Counted from the stretch's first letter, positions 9,181 to 17,988 are shown. The stretch: 64,000 nt of DNA from Polynucleobacter sp. 30F-ANTBAC (GCF_018882385.1 NZ_JACVON010000001.1:914942-978941), one strand, 5' to 3'. Translations and numbers: made by a program. The notes: generated from the sequence alone by a model not told the origin.

Positions 9181-10051
9181 AAAACGCCTTTCTTAACTGA
9201 GCAACAGTCATGGGTAATCTTGGTCCAAACCCAAGAAGCTGATTAGCCTCAATAGCGATAAACCGTTGATTCCGAATAGCAGATACGGAAGAAAAATAAT
9301 GGGTCTTCAATACAGCCATTACATATTTTTCAGATTGCTGTGTCATCAAAATAATGTCTGGATTAGTCTGGATGACTATCTCTTTACTAAAAGATTTATA
9401 ACCCTTCAAACTAGAAGCGACATTCATGCCTCCCGCGTATTCGATCATGGCATCAGCTTCTGTAGCCTTCCCTCCCACCACAATCTCAGAGCCTCGATGA
9501 GATAAGATAAATATAACCTTTGGTGCGACTCCAGACGCCTTACCTCCCCCGCTAGCCATGCCATGGCCTGCTGATAATGGCGCCCACTCATCCAAAAGAC
9601 GCTCTGTTAACCAATCCCCTTTCTTAGACACATCAAATAAATAAGCTAGCTCTTTAATGGTTTGCAATAAACCTTCAAAACGATGATGTGAATCAAACTG
9701 AGAAAAGTGAATTTTTTTATTCCTTTTAAGAATTGTCACAACATGCTGGGGTCCAGCATTTGCCGAACACACTACGTGAGTCGGCCTCATCGAGAGAATG
9801 CCTTCAGCAGACAAGGTTCTTGCATACCCCACATTGGGTAAAAGATTCGCCATGCTCGGAAAATTAGAACTTGTATCAACACCCACCAGATATTTTTCGA
9901 GACCCAACTCATACATGATTTCAGTCAATGCCCCGCCAATACAAACAACTCTGATGGGAGTTTCTGCTCTAACAAAAGAACTCCACCATGCGGATGTAGC
10001 ACATAAAGCCATTGGCATCTGGCAAATAGATCTTCTATTCAGATTAATCAT
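9173..10051 (-). CDS. hmuT: Periplasmic haem-binding protein
   Basis: Substrate-binding protein of 292 residues that hands haem to the permease. After an export signal (about residues 1-29, with an arginine pair in LNRRSIC that could be Tat-like), the sequence follows the HmuT/PhuT family: IGGALTEIMYELG, GVDTSS, VGYARTLSAEG and NPDIILM. The tyrosine in VGYARTLSAEG corresponds to the haem-ligand tyrosine described for ShuT/PhuT; that equivalence is inference from motif position. A low-complexity Gly/Ala/Ser patch sits near residue 165. The ATG overlaps the stop of the receptor gene (TAATG), showing translational coupling. Confidence 0.82.
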   Translation of the reverse strand: MINLNRRSICQMPMALCATSAWWSSFVRAETPIRVVCIGGALTEIMYELGLEKYLVGVDTSSNFPSMANLLPNVGYARTLSAEGILSMRPTHVVCSANAGPQHVVTILKRNKKIHFSQFDSHHRFEGLLQTIKELAYLFDVSKKGDWLTERLLDEWAPLSAGHGMASGGGKASGVAPKVIFILSHRGSEIVVGGKATEADAMIEYAGGMNVASSLKGYKSFSKEIVIQTNPDIILMTQQSEKYVMAVLKTHYFSSVSAIRNQRFIAIEANQLLGFGPRLPMTVAQLRKAFFV

Positions 10052-12234
10052 TAAAAGTCATACCTCGCACCTAATGAAATATTTCTTCCTGGAGCGCTAT
10101 ACGCATCAATCACTGGGGAAGCAGCTTCTAAGCCCCTCACATCAGACCATCTCCAATACTTTTTATCGAACAGATTGTTGATGCCAGCCAAGATGGTCAG
10201 TTGGGATATCGGCTTCCATTGGCTCTGCAGATTAATAACAGAATAGGAGGGAGCCACATATTGGCTAACCTGATTTCTAGTTTTTATATCTGTAACAGTT
10301 CCAACATCTTTGTCTTTTTTAGCCCACGTATGAGACCAATGCAGACTGTTTTGCCAATGAGCAGTTTGATAGATCAAACCAAGTGCCGCCCTCATCGGTT
10401 GAATCGTGTCTAATTCAGATTGAACGCCTTTTGCCGATTGTTTATAACCAGTTGAGGTCACCCACCCTGATGTCAGTCGCCAGTTCGAATCAATAGCACC
10501 TTCCATACGTAAATCCATACCTTGGATTTGTGCCTGCGTATGATTAACATATTGGTAAATAAGCGGATCGCCACGCCGCCCAGTGCCACCAATCACTTGG
10601 TGCTCAATAAAATCTTTGTATTCATTACGGTAAGCTGCTGCCTGGTATCGCCAAGCCCCCACTTTTCCCTTGAGACCAATTTCAATTCCTTGAGAAGTTT
10701 CTGACTTGAGATCTGGATTGCCTTTACTAGTGTAACCATGTCTTAAATTAGAAAACCCATTGTTAATTTGGTCTTGAGTTGGTGCTTTAAACCCTTTTGC
10801 CAGATTGATATAAGGATGCGCAAAAGGTTGATATTTCCAAATGGCGGCAAGACTTGGGGACCATGCACTGTCGGTCAAATTGACTGTAGGGAGCGAATAC
10901 CCGAACTGCTCCGATTGATAGGCATATTTATCAAAACGAAGCGCCGGTATAAAACCATAAGCCAGGCCATCTAGTTCAAGCTGAGTAAATAGTCCTGCTT
11001 GCTCTTTTATAGAGTCGGGGTGATATTTGATCTGATCACTGTAATCACCTGATCTTTGAACTGATTGTTTAACTTCAGATCGCTGTATATCAAAGCCATA
11101 GGTCCACTTTTGCGAACTTACACCCTCGATATAGTGTGTTAATTGAGTTTTAAGGCCTGTAGATTGATCTTTTGTTTGATTATTTCTTTGTCGGTCAACC
11201 AATCTATCTTCAATGGTTAATTGGTGAACTTGAGATTGCTGCATCCACAACTTAATATTCAACTCATCTTCAAAACCTAATATTGGATTTTTGGAGTTGA
11301 AATCTATTGAAAATCTTTGTCGTTGAATTCGATCTTGCGCATCCAGGTCAAATACCTTAGCAGATCTACCGCTATATAACTCGGTATCTCTTTGCTTATC
11401 CAGATCCTCAACTGTGACTAAGATACTTTGAGATGTTGAAAATTTTCTTCTTAATTTCGCCAGCAAATAATTTTGTTGATTTTTCTCAGGGTTTGAAACC
11501 GTTCTGAGATCATTAAGGCTGCCATTTGAACCTTGATTTTTTAGTTCAGAACCATAGGCATTAGACGAAAGCAGCATGACATCCCATTCATTACCTCGTT
11601 CTGCTAGGGCTATAGCGCCCATGCTGGATTGATTAACGGTTCGACCAACCCCCTTGATATATCCACCTTTATTATTTCCTGCTTGAAGAACATCATCCAT
11701 GGTTAATGTTTGAAAATGAATGGCACCTGCAAGACCATCACTGCCATATTGGGTAGCCGTAGGCCCCCTTAGCACCTCCACCAATGAAATACCTTCCATT
11801 TCAAGGTAATCTACTCTTCCTGTAGAAGCAGCCCCATAGTTAAATGCTTGGGCAACTGGAATACCATCTACCATCAATAAAACTTGATTACCTTCTAAAC
11901 CACGAATATTGATACTCTCTTGACCCGATCTTCCTGTGCCTGCAGCAATACCAAAACGTGCCCCTTGCGAACGAACCTCCACATCTAACTCTTCCTCAAA
12001 TAGATCTTTGATGTCTTTGCTATTTTTTCTTTTAATGTCCTCATAATCAAACACACTAACCGAGCTAGGCGTTTCCAATATGTGACGCTCACCTTTGGTT
12101 GCAATAACTGCAATGGGCTCCAAATGAGTGATGCTTGCATAGTCTCTGTTACTTGCGTAAGCAGTTACGGATGGAGCAATCAGCAGACTAGCTAGCAGCT
12201 TGATAGCAGAATGGGGTGAAGTTTGATGTATCAC
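10051..12234 (-). CDS. hmuR: TonB-dependent haem/haemoglobin receptor
   Basis: Outer membrane receptor that takes up haem using TonB energy. Features in order: signal peptide (residues about 1-27, ending TAYA), TonB box-like EPIAVIATK, plug domain (SINIRGLEGNQVLLMVDGIPV region, about 95-115) and a 22-strand barrel ending in ISLGARYDF with terminal Phe. The FKAP and NPDL boxes at about residues 490-530 correspond to the FRAP/NPNL signature of haem receptors. I chose the GTG at 12234, preceded by GGAGAGG with good spacing, over the upstream in-frame TTG at 12270. A Fur-box-like site lies 98-114 bp upstream. Confidence 0.88.
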   Translation of the reverse strand: MIHQTSPHSAIKLLASLLIAPSVTAYASNRDYASITHLEPIAVIATKGERHILETPSSVSVFDYEDIKRKNSKDIKDLFEEELDVEVRSQGARFGIAAGTGRSGQESINIRGLEGNQVLLMVDGIPVAQAFNYGAASTGRVDYLEMEGISLVEVLRGPTATQYGSDGLAGAIHFQTLTMDDVLQAGNNKGGYIKGVGRTVNQSSMGAIALAERGNEWDVMLLSSNAYGSELKNQGSNGSLNDLRTVSNPEKNQQNYLLAKLRRKFSTSQSILVTVEDLDKQRDTELYSGRSAKVFDLDAQDRIQRQRFSIDFNSKNPILGFEDELNIKLWMQQSQVHQLTIEDRLVDRQRNNQTKDQSTGLKTQLTHYIEGVSSQKWTYGFDIQRSEVKQSVQRSGDYSDQIKYHPDSIKEQAGLFTQLELDGLAYGFIPALRFDKYAYQSEQFGYSLPTVNLTDSAWSPSLAAIWKYQPFAHPYINLAKGFKAPTQDQINNGFSNLRHGYTSKGNPDLKSETSQGIEIGLKGKVGAWRYQAAAYRNEYKDFIEHQVIGGTGRRGDPLIYQYVNHTQAQIQGMDLRMEGAIDSNWRLTSGWVTSTGYKQSAKGVQSELDTIQPMRAALGLIYQTAHWQNSLHWSHTWAKKDKDVGTVTDIKTRNQVSQYVAPSYSVINLQSQWKPISQLTILAGINNLFDKKYWRWSDVRGLEAASPVIDAYSAPGRNISLGARYDF

Positions 12235-12268
12235 GTTAGCCTCTCCAATAAAACACTGGCTGGCTAAC
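12235..12268 (-). promoter_or_regulatory. Possible stem-loop enclosing the hmuR ribosome-binding site
   Basis: In the hmuR leader, GTTAGCC (12262-12268) can pair perfectly with GGCTAAC (12235-12241), which directly precedes the GTG start. The Shine-Dalgarno GGAGAGG lies at the foot of and partly inside the stem. This could hide the ribosome-binding site; a regulatory role is inferred. Confidence 0.4.
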
Positions 12269-12287
12269 AAAGGGCTGCTGGCTTGTG

Positions 12288-12312
12288 TAAAAAAAGTGCT
12301 TAATTGAGCACT
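12288..12312 (-). terminator. Terminator-like hairpin in the hmuR leader
   Basis: On the minus strand AGTGCTCAA / TTAAGCACT (nearly perfect 9-bp inverted repeat, 12295-12312) is followed at once by seven T residues. It lies between the Fur box and the hmuR start, so it would act as a leader attenuator rather than an end-of-operon terminator. The stem is AT-rich and short, so the strength is doubtful. Confidence 0.35.
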
Positions 12313-12331
12313 CTTAAAAACTTTATCACAG

Positions 12332-12348
12332 ATGAGAACTATTCTTAT
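12332..12348. promoter_or_regulatory. Fur-box-like palindrome upstream of the haem operon
   Basis: ATGAGAA-CTA-TTCTTAT is an inverted repeat with 6 of 7 matching positions and resembles the ATGAGAA/TTCTCAT halves of known Fur boxes. Its position upstream of a haem receptor fits iron repression. Confidence 0.6.
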
Positions 12349-12369
12349 TAACGTGGTTATTTTTCCCCA

Positions 12370-12391
12370 TTTGTAGGAAATTTCCTACAAA
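12370..12391. promoter_or_regulatory. Perfect 22-bp palindrome in the hmuR / CorC-like divergent gap
   Basis: TTTGTAGGAAA followed directly by its reverse complement TTTCCTACAAA. It has no loop and no T-tract, so it looks like a protein-binding operator rather than a terminator. It lies 22 bp from the Fur-like box and 100 bp upstream of the plus-strand gene. The bound regulator is unknown. Confidence 0.5.
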
Positions 12392-12491
12392 ATAATCAGC
12401 CACCAAGAAGGGGATTATTCTTAGCTTTCTCATGGAAATGCATCATGGTTTGCTATAGTCACTCTCATATCAATCGATCTAGAAAGTATTC

Positions 12492-13769
12492 ATGGATTCC
12501 TGGCTTAATAATTGGCCCTGGTGGACACAACTTGCACTAGTTGCGTTACTTTTAATTTTTTCTGCTTTTTTCTCTATTGCAGAGACCAGCATGATGGCAG
12601 CCAACCGCCATAGAATCCGACATCTCGCTCACAGAGGAAATAAAGGAGCTAAGAATACGCTCGAGTTAGTTGGCAAAACAGAACAACTGCTATCCGTCAT
12701 TTTGATCTGCAATAACGTTGTGAATACTATTGTTCCTGTTTTACTAACCGGTATTGCGTTACATGCTTTTGGTAATAGCGGCTCTGTTTTATCAATCAGT
12801 ACCGGTGTAGCAGCAATCTTAATTATTATTTTCTGTGAAATTACGCCCAAGGTAATTGGCGCCACTTACCCCGAGCGAATTGCTATGGGCGCAAGCTGGA
12901 TTATCAAGCCCTTGATTGTGATTCTCAAACCCGCCATGTGGTTGATTAATGTATTCGTTACCGGGTTACTAAAAATTCTTAGGGTCGATACAGCAGCCAA
13001 TAAAAATTCCCAAATGAGTCCCGAAGAATTACGCTCTGTTGTTTTAGAGTCAACACATTTCATCCCGAATAAGCATCGTAGTATTTTGGTGAATCTATTC
13101 AACTTAGAAACCATTCAAGTGGATGATGTGATGACGCCACGCGCCCGCATGGAAGTTTTGGATTTTTCAAAGCCGATTGAAGATGTGATTCACCAGTTAG
13201 AAACTTGCTATCACAACAAATTACCCGTTTGCGGTGAAGATACCGATAAGGTGATTGGCATCTTGGCCGTTCGAAAGGCGCTGAGCTTATTAGGTGATCA
13301 AAATTTAGAGCACCATCACTTTAAAGAACTATTAAGCGAACCCTACTTCATTCCAAGTGGCACACCTGTTTTACAGCAACTCCAGTTCTTCCAAGAGAAC
13401 CAAGAGCGAGTGGGCCTTGTCGTGGATGAATATGGCGTGTTACAAGGCTTGGTTACGATTGAGGACATCTTAGAAGAATTAATCGGTGAATTCACAACCT
13501 CTTTGCCAGATTTATCTGCAAAAACAAAATGGTTGCCTGATGGTACTTACTTGGCCGATGGAACAGCGAGCTTAAGAGATTTAAACCGGTTGTTGGGTTT
13601 AAATTTACCAACGGATGGTCCTAAAACATTAAATGGTTTGTTAATTGAAACTCTCGAAGACATCCCAGATAACAACGTCAGCGTCAAGTTAGATAAAGTG
13701 GTGATGGAAATTATTCAGGTAGATGAGCAAATCATTAAAACCATTCGCATCTATAAGCCGAATGTCTGA
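12492..13769 (+). CDS. CorC/HlyC-family membrane protein (DUF21 + CBS pair)
   Basis: A 425-residue protein related to the CorB/CorC/HlyC group, proposed to act in Mg2+/Co2+ transport or resistance. The N-terminal DUF21 region has about four membrane segments (residues ~14-36, 65-90, 93-115, 135-160). Two CBS domains follow (from DDVMTPRARMEVLD to VTIEDILEELIGE), then a C-terminal CorC/HlyC domain (about 345-420). The order resembles E. coli YfjD/CorB. It overlaps the ATPase gene pilB by 8 bp, so it is translationally coupled to the type IV pilus genes, an arrangement seen in related genomes. Confidence 0.88.
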   Translation: MDSWLNNWPWWTQLALVALLLIFSAFFSIAETSMMAANRHRIRHLAHRGNKGAKNTLELVGKTEQLLSVILICNNVVNTIVPVLLTGIALHAFGNSGSVLSISTGVAAILIIIFCEITPKVIGATYPERIAMGASWIIKPLIVILKPAMWLINVFVTGLLKILRVDTAANKNSQMSPEELRSVVLESTHFIPNKHRSILVNLFNLETIQVDDVMTPRARMEVLDFSKPIEDVIHQLETCYHNKLPVCGEDTDKVIGILAVRKALSLLGDQNLEHHHFKELLSEPYFIPSGTPVLQQLQFFQENQERVGLVVDEYGVLQGLVTIEDILEELIGEFTTSLPDLSAKTKWLPDGTYLADGTASLRDLNRLLGLNLPTDGPKTLNGLLIETLEDIPDNNVSVKLDKVVMEIIQVDEQIIKTIRIYKPNV

Positions 13770-14856
13770 AGATGATGCAGTTATTCATTTCTGGCAAAAC
13801 ATCATTGATCAAGCTCTCCTTAAAAAAGCGAGCGACATCCATATTGAGCCGGAAAGTGGGCTTAGCCATATTCGACTGAGAGTCGACGGTCATCTCAGCC
13901 ATTTAGCAACTTCACCAGCCCAATGGCACGAAAGAATTGCAAGTCGCATCAAAATTCTTGCAAGATTAGATATCTCGGAAAAACGTTTGCCCCAAGACGG
14001 GCAAATGCTAGTTCACTCGCATCAAAACCATACGATCGATTGCCGCGTCTCAACGCTACCAACTTTGCATGGTGAAAAAATTGTTTGCCGACTACTTAAT
14101 CGAGATGATGAAAGTTTATGTCTTGATCGACTTGGATTACAAGATCATCAACTAAAACAATTAGAGAATGCTTTAAATCAACCCCAAGGATTTATTTTAG
14201 TCACCGGTCCAACTGGTAGCGGTAAAACACAAACTCTATATTCTTGCCTGAAATATCTTCTTGATGGTAGTAAAAACATTAGCAGCATTGAAGACCCCAT
14301 TGAAATTCAATTAAAAGGCATCAATCAAGTACAGGTCAGCGAAAAAACAGGGCTTCGTTTTGATGTGGCATTGAGAGCTCTGATGAGACAGGATCCTGAT
14401 GTCATCATGTTGGGTGAGATTAGGGATAGTGAAACTGCCAAAATTGCATTTCAAGCAGCTCAAACTGGACACTTAGTATTAGCGACGCTTCATGCAAATG
14501 ATGCGCCATCAGCACTATGGCGACTTAAGCACTTGGGCGTTAGCCATAACGACCTATCCAATGATTTGCTTTGCATCACAGCGCAAAGATTAGTTCGTTT
14601 AATTTGCCACCAATGCGGCGGAAAAAATAAGCCCTGTGATGTTTGCCAAGATACTGGTTTCAAAGGTAGAACAGCCGTTCATCAAGTTATGCCCATGACG
14701 CCATCCATCCGCTCTCTTGTCGATCACAATGCCTCTTTATTGGATATCCAGATGCAATGCAAAAATGAAAACATCCTATCCCTGAAAGAGAGTGCGCAGT
14801 TATTGCTCGAAAAAAGCATCACAACCTTGCATGAAATTCAATCTCAAATAGCATGA
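13762..14856 (+). CDS. pilB: Type IV pilus / type II secretion assembly ATPase, short form
   Basis: Hexameric ATPase that drives pilin polymerisation. I chose the ATG at 13762 (MSEDDAVIHF), whose ATGTCTGA overlap with the upstream stop shows coupling; an earlier in-frame start at 13723 lies deep in the upstream gene. The 364 residues include the C-terminal half of the N2 domain, Walker A GPTGSGKT (149-156), the Asp box (IEDPIEIQL), Walker B (VIMLGEIRD), the His box (TGHLVLATLHAND) and a CxxC...CxxC zinc module (CHQCGG / CDVC). Typical PilB has about 570 residues; the N1 domain is missing here. Confidence 0.88.
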   Translation: MSEDDAVIHFWQNIIDQALLKKASDIHIEPESGLSHIRLRVDGHLSHLATSPAQWHERIASRIKILARLDISEKRLPQDGQMLVHSHQNHTIDCRVSTLPTLHGEKIVCRLLNRDDESLCLDRLGLQDHQLKQLENALNQPQGFILVTGPTGSGKTQTLYSCLKYLLDGSKNISSIEDPIEIQLKGINQVQVSEKTGLRFDVALRALMRQDPDVIMLGEIRDSETAKIAFQAAQTGHLVLATLHANDAPSALWRLKHLGVSHNDLSNDLLCITAQRLVRLICHQCGGKNKPCDVCQDTGFKGRTAVHQVMPMTPSIRSLVDHNASLLDIQMQCKNENILSLKESAQLLLEKSITTLHEIQSQIA

Positions 14857-15857
14857 AAGATTTAGAACAACTTCAAATCAGCAGGCAACTCAGCATACTG
14901 ATTGCTTCTGGAATACCTTTATTAGACGCTATCAAGTTGATGGAGATTGCCCCTATTGAGAAATATCTTAATCAAGGACAAAGTCTGTCATTTGCTCTTA
15001 ATCAATTAGGCTTTCATTCATTTTGCATAGGTCTAATTAAAACCGGAGAAGCCAGTGGTAGCCTCCATGAAAGCCTTAAACAAACAACTGTCTTTCTTGA
15101 TAAGAAAATCAAACTCAAGAAAAAAATTAACAAGGCCTTACATTACCCTGCGACAGTTTTATTCATCTCCTTACTTGTCCTATTCGCGATGTTTCAGTGG
15201 GTCATACCCAGCTTTGAGAGTATGTTCAAAAATTTTCAAGCCGAGTTACCTATTCCAACACAACTACTTATTCATGCATCACACTGGGTTAATCATTATT
15301 TTTTCTATGGCTTGATAGGGTTATTTTTAATTTATTTAGTGATTTATAAGATCTGGCAGTCAAATGTGGCATTTCAAAAATGGTTAGATCAACTAATTTT
15401 GATCATTCCTATATATGGAAAAATCAGAAAAGCCACCATCGTTACCCAATTAACTAGAAATATAGGCATTCTTTATGGAAATGGCATCCCCATATTAGAA
15501 GCCCTTCGTTCAACAGCCCTTAATTCTAATGATTGGGTTACCCTGTCCTTATGCTCAAAAGTTAAATTATTGCTTTCTCAAGGCCGGTCATTTTCAGACG
15601 CTCTAAAAATAGTGGACCATCATCACTCTTTAGTGAGAAAAGAATATTGGCAATTAATTAAAATGAGTGAATGTTCTGGTGATCTTGGAAAAACACTTTT
15701 ATCAATTGCTCAACAAGAAGAGGAAAAGCTAGACCACCTCGTTGATCAATTAACTCAAAGCCTTGAGCCATTGTTGATGCTATTCATGGGTATTTTAATT
15801 GGTGGATTGGTAATTTCTTTGTACTTGCCAATTTTTGAAATGGGGCAAATCTTGTGA
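14853..15857 (+). CDS. pilC: Type IV pilus inner membrane platform protein
   Basis: Polytopic platform protein (T2SF family) that works with PilB. The 334 residues carry two T2SF modules (about 10-115 and 200-320), each ending in hydrophobic segments (about 97-120, 145-170 and 300-325), with the repeated signature FCIGLIKTGEASGSL / YWQLIKMSECSGDL. Shorter than the usual ~400 residues because the N-terminal extension is absent. It overlaps pilB by 4 bp (ATGA) and pilD by 4 bp. Confidence 0.87.
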   Translation: MKDLEQLQISRQLSILIASGIPLLDAIKLMEIAPIEKYLNQGQSLSFALNQLGFHSFCIGLIKTGEASGSLHESLKQTTVFLDKKIKLKKKINKALHYPATVLFISLLVLFAMFQWVIPSFESMFKNFQAELPIPTQLLIHASHWVNHYFFYGLIGLFLIYLVIYKIWQSNVAFQKWLDQLILIIPIYGKIRKATIVTQLTRNIGILYGNGIPILEALRSTALNSNDWVTLSLCSKVKLLLSQGRSFSDALKIVDHHHSLVRKEYWQLIKMSECSGDLGKTLLSIAQQEEEKLDHLVDQLTQSLEPLLMLFMGILIGGLVISLYLPIFEMGQIL

Positions 15858-16324
15858 TTGATTTAATTTTTGCTGGGATAGTGATTAGCGTTCTTTTAGT
15901 TTTATCGTGGATTGATTTCAGAACATTCTTACTGCCCGATTATTTAACCCTTCCTTTAATAGCTTTGGGTTTAATTGCCAACTATGCTGGGTGGATTCAG
16001 TGGACTACTCCCTCATCCGCACTAATTGGCGCGGCAATAGGCTGGGGCTCTATCTACACTCTCAATTGGGTTTATAGAAAGCTTAAGGGTATCGACGGTA
16101 TTGGCATGGGAGATGCCAAGCTTTTAGCTGCATTGGGAGCCTTTTTAGGCTGGGAGGCCCTACCCTATATTTTGATTGTTGCCTCATGTTCGGGCCTTGT
16201 TGGTGGATATATCTGGCTCAAAGCGCATCATGAAGGATATTCCCAAGCTTTTCCATTTGGTCCATTTATTGCATTTGGTGGCATCATATTTCTTTCATAC
16301 CGCCTCTTTGTGCTAAATTCATAA
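15854..16324 (+). CDS. pilD: Prepilin peptidase, catalytic domain only
   Basis: Aspartic protease (family A24) that cleaves prepilins at the inner membrane. The two catalytic aspartates lie in WIDFRTFLLPDYLTLP (near residue 22) and GMGDAKLLAALG (near residue 84). The 156 residues have about six membrane segments. Full-length PilD has ~290 residues with an N-terminal cysteine-rich methyltransferase domain, which is absent here. The GTG start overlaps the pilC stop. In many Burkholderiales coaE follows directly; here the adhesin-E-like gene and the flagellar island follow. Confidence 0.88.
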   Translation: MIDLIFAGIVISVLLVLSWIDFRTFLLPDYLTLPLIALGLIANYAGWIQWTTPSSALIGAAIGWGSIYTLNWVYRKLKGIDGIGMGDAKLLAALGAFLGWEALPYILIVASCSGLVGGYIWLKAHHEGYSQAFPFGPFIAFGGIIFLSYRLFVLNS

Positions 16325-16351
16325 CAAATGGGAATATACGAATTGGAAAAT

Positions 16352-16852
16352 ATGAAAAAAGTCCTTTTTAGCCTTTTTTTAATTGGCTTTTCAAGCTGCG
16401 CACTTGCAAAGTGGACTGCCATTAATGAGTCTAAAAGCTATTTTTATGATCCCAGTACTTTTAGCTCTCAAGGTAAATACGCAAAAGTTTGGGGCATTAT
16501 CAATTACGAAGATCCTGTACCAAATGGGTATCCAAAGTCTAAAAAGTTTTTACTGGAAAGTGACTGCCTAGAGGAACAAGTTAAAACATTGATGTTTATT
16601 TTTACAGCTGATCAGATGGGTAAAGGCGAGGTGATGGCTGAAAGTAATCAACCCTACTCTTCCTGGAGAAAATTTCAGCCTAACTCTATCGAGGCTGCTC
16701 TTTTTAACATTAGCTGCAGGTCAAAAATATCTAATGAATCCGCCAACACCACCTCTGAATCAGCATCAGATAATGAAGAGACATTAGATGAAGATGAGGA
16801 AATTGTTGGGGAAATTGCTGGAGAAACTGCTGAAGAAAAAGCAGCTAATTAG
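16352..16852 (+). CDS. Exported protein resembling the surface-adhesin E family
   Basis: A 166-residue protein with a clear signal peptide (MKKVLFSLFLIGFSSCALA), then a domain with the W...YYD-type pattern (KSYFYDPST), a central VWGIINYE strand and a DCLEE cysteine that may pair with SCRSK. The last ~30 residues are strongly acidic (Glu/Asp rich). I chose the ATG at 16352, which begins the signal peptide; an upstream ATG at 16328 adds eight residues. It resembles small exported adhesin-E-like proteins common in Betaproteobacteria; that link was not tested. It converges on flhB with a 4-bp overlap and marks the left edge of the flagellar region. Confidence 0.6.
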   Translation: MKKVLFSLFLIGFSSCALAKWTAINESKSYFYDPSTFSSQGKYAKVWGIINYEDPVPNGYPKSKKFLLESDCLEEQVKTLMFIFTADQMGKGEVMAESNQPYSSWRKFQPNSIEAALFNISCRSKISNESANTTSESASDNEETLDEDEEIVGEIAGETAEEKAAN

Positions 16853-17988
16853 TTCTTTCTTGCCTTCAACTTATCCCCATCCAAGTCTGGAAGCTCACCA
16901 ATCTCAGGCAGATCTTTATTTGGATCAATACCCTCTTTGATCTCATAAGCCCAGGCTAACACCTTAGCAACGGCCTCAAACAATTGAATTGGAACAGGCT
17001 GACCAATATCCAATCTAGCATGCATCAAACGAGCTAAAGGAGGGATACGAGCAATAGGCACCTGATGCTCCTTTGCTAATTCCTGAATCCGTAAGGCAAT
17101 ATCATCCATACCTTTAGCCACCACAATTGGTGCCGCCATCTTATCTTGGTCATAGCGCAATGCAACGGAGTAGTGATCAGGGTTGGCTAAGATAACATCT
17201 GCCTTTTCAATTGCCTGCATCATCCGTGACGTAGCAATTTGTCGTTGCTTTTGTCGAATTTTGGCACGCAATTCAGGTGAGCCTTCAGACTCTTTGATTT
17301 CTTGGCGCATTTCTTCTTGAGTCATGCGCATTCTTTTTTGGAAGTTAAACCATTGAAAAAATGTATCTCCAAAAGCAATGAATGCCATCGGAATTAACAA
17401 AAACATAAAGCCATACATAACTAGGCTATAGGACTGTGACAGTGCCACGCTTAAATCTTGATTAACCAACAAACTCAAACTACCCAATAAACCCACTAAA
17501 TAAAGTAGGCCAACACCTAGCAATAATGAAGCTTTAAAAATATTCTTAATCAACTCAGCCAATGTATTCACTGAAAACATTCGCCCCAATCCTGCAATTG
17601 GATCAAGACGAGAAGGATTAAATTTAAATGCAAAGATGGGTTTAAAAGACACAAGGGAAAGTGGTGAGAGCGCTGAAATGATCCATAACGGAACCATAAT
17701 CATCGCCAAAATACCGCATAAACCAAGAAATGATCCAAATGCCCACTGATTTAGATGATCCATCCAACGATCTGGAGTAGTAAAAGTCAATCCATCCTTT
17801 ACCAAGGAAATCATTTGACTCATAAAGATAGGGCCAAGTAAAAAAACAAAGATAGGAAGTGCTAATAAAACTGCAAAAGTAGACAAGTCTTTTGACTGAG
17901 GTAATTGACCTTCCTCGCGAGCTTTTTGTATTCGCCGTTCCGAGGGCTCTAACGACCGCTCTTCCTGATTTTCATTATCATCAGCCAA
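16849..17988 (-). CDS. flhB: Flagellar export gate switch protein FlhB
   Basis: Inner membrane part of the flagellar type III export gate that switches substrate class after hook completion. The 379 residues have four membrane segments (about 35-58, 88-112, 150-173 and 188-210) and a cytoplasmic domain with the self-cleavage site N269-P270-D271-H272, aligned with the NPTH of Salmonella but with Asp in the third position. Start is TTG at 17988 with AAGGA seven bases upstream. It stands alone downstream of the motB terminator, apart from flhA. Confidence 0.96.
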   Translation of the reverse strand: MADDNENQEERSLEPSERRIQKAREEGQLPQSKDLSTFAVLLALPIFVFLLGPIFMSQMISLVKDGLTFTTPDRWMDHLNQWAFGSFLGLCGILAMIMVPLWIISALSPLSLVSFKPIFAFKFNPSRLDPIAGLGRMFSVNTLAELIKNIFKASLLLGVGLLYLVGLLGSLSLLVNQDLSVALSQSYSLVMYGFMFLLIPMAFIAFGDTFFQWFNFQKRMRMTQEEMRQEIKESEGSPELRAKIRQKQRQIATSRMMQAIEKADVILANPDHYSVALRYDQDKMAAPIVVAKGMDDIALRIQELAKEHQVPIARIPPLARLMHARLDIGQPVPIQLFEAVAKVLAWAYEIKEGIDPNKDLPEIGELPDLDGDKLKARKN

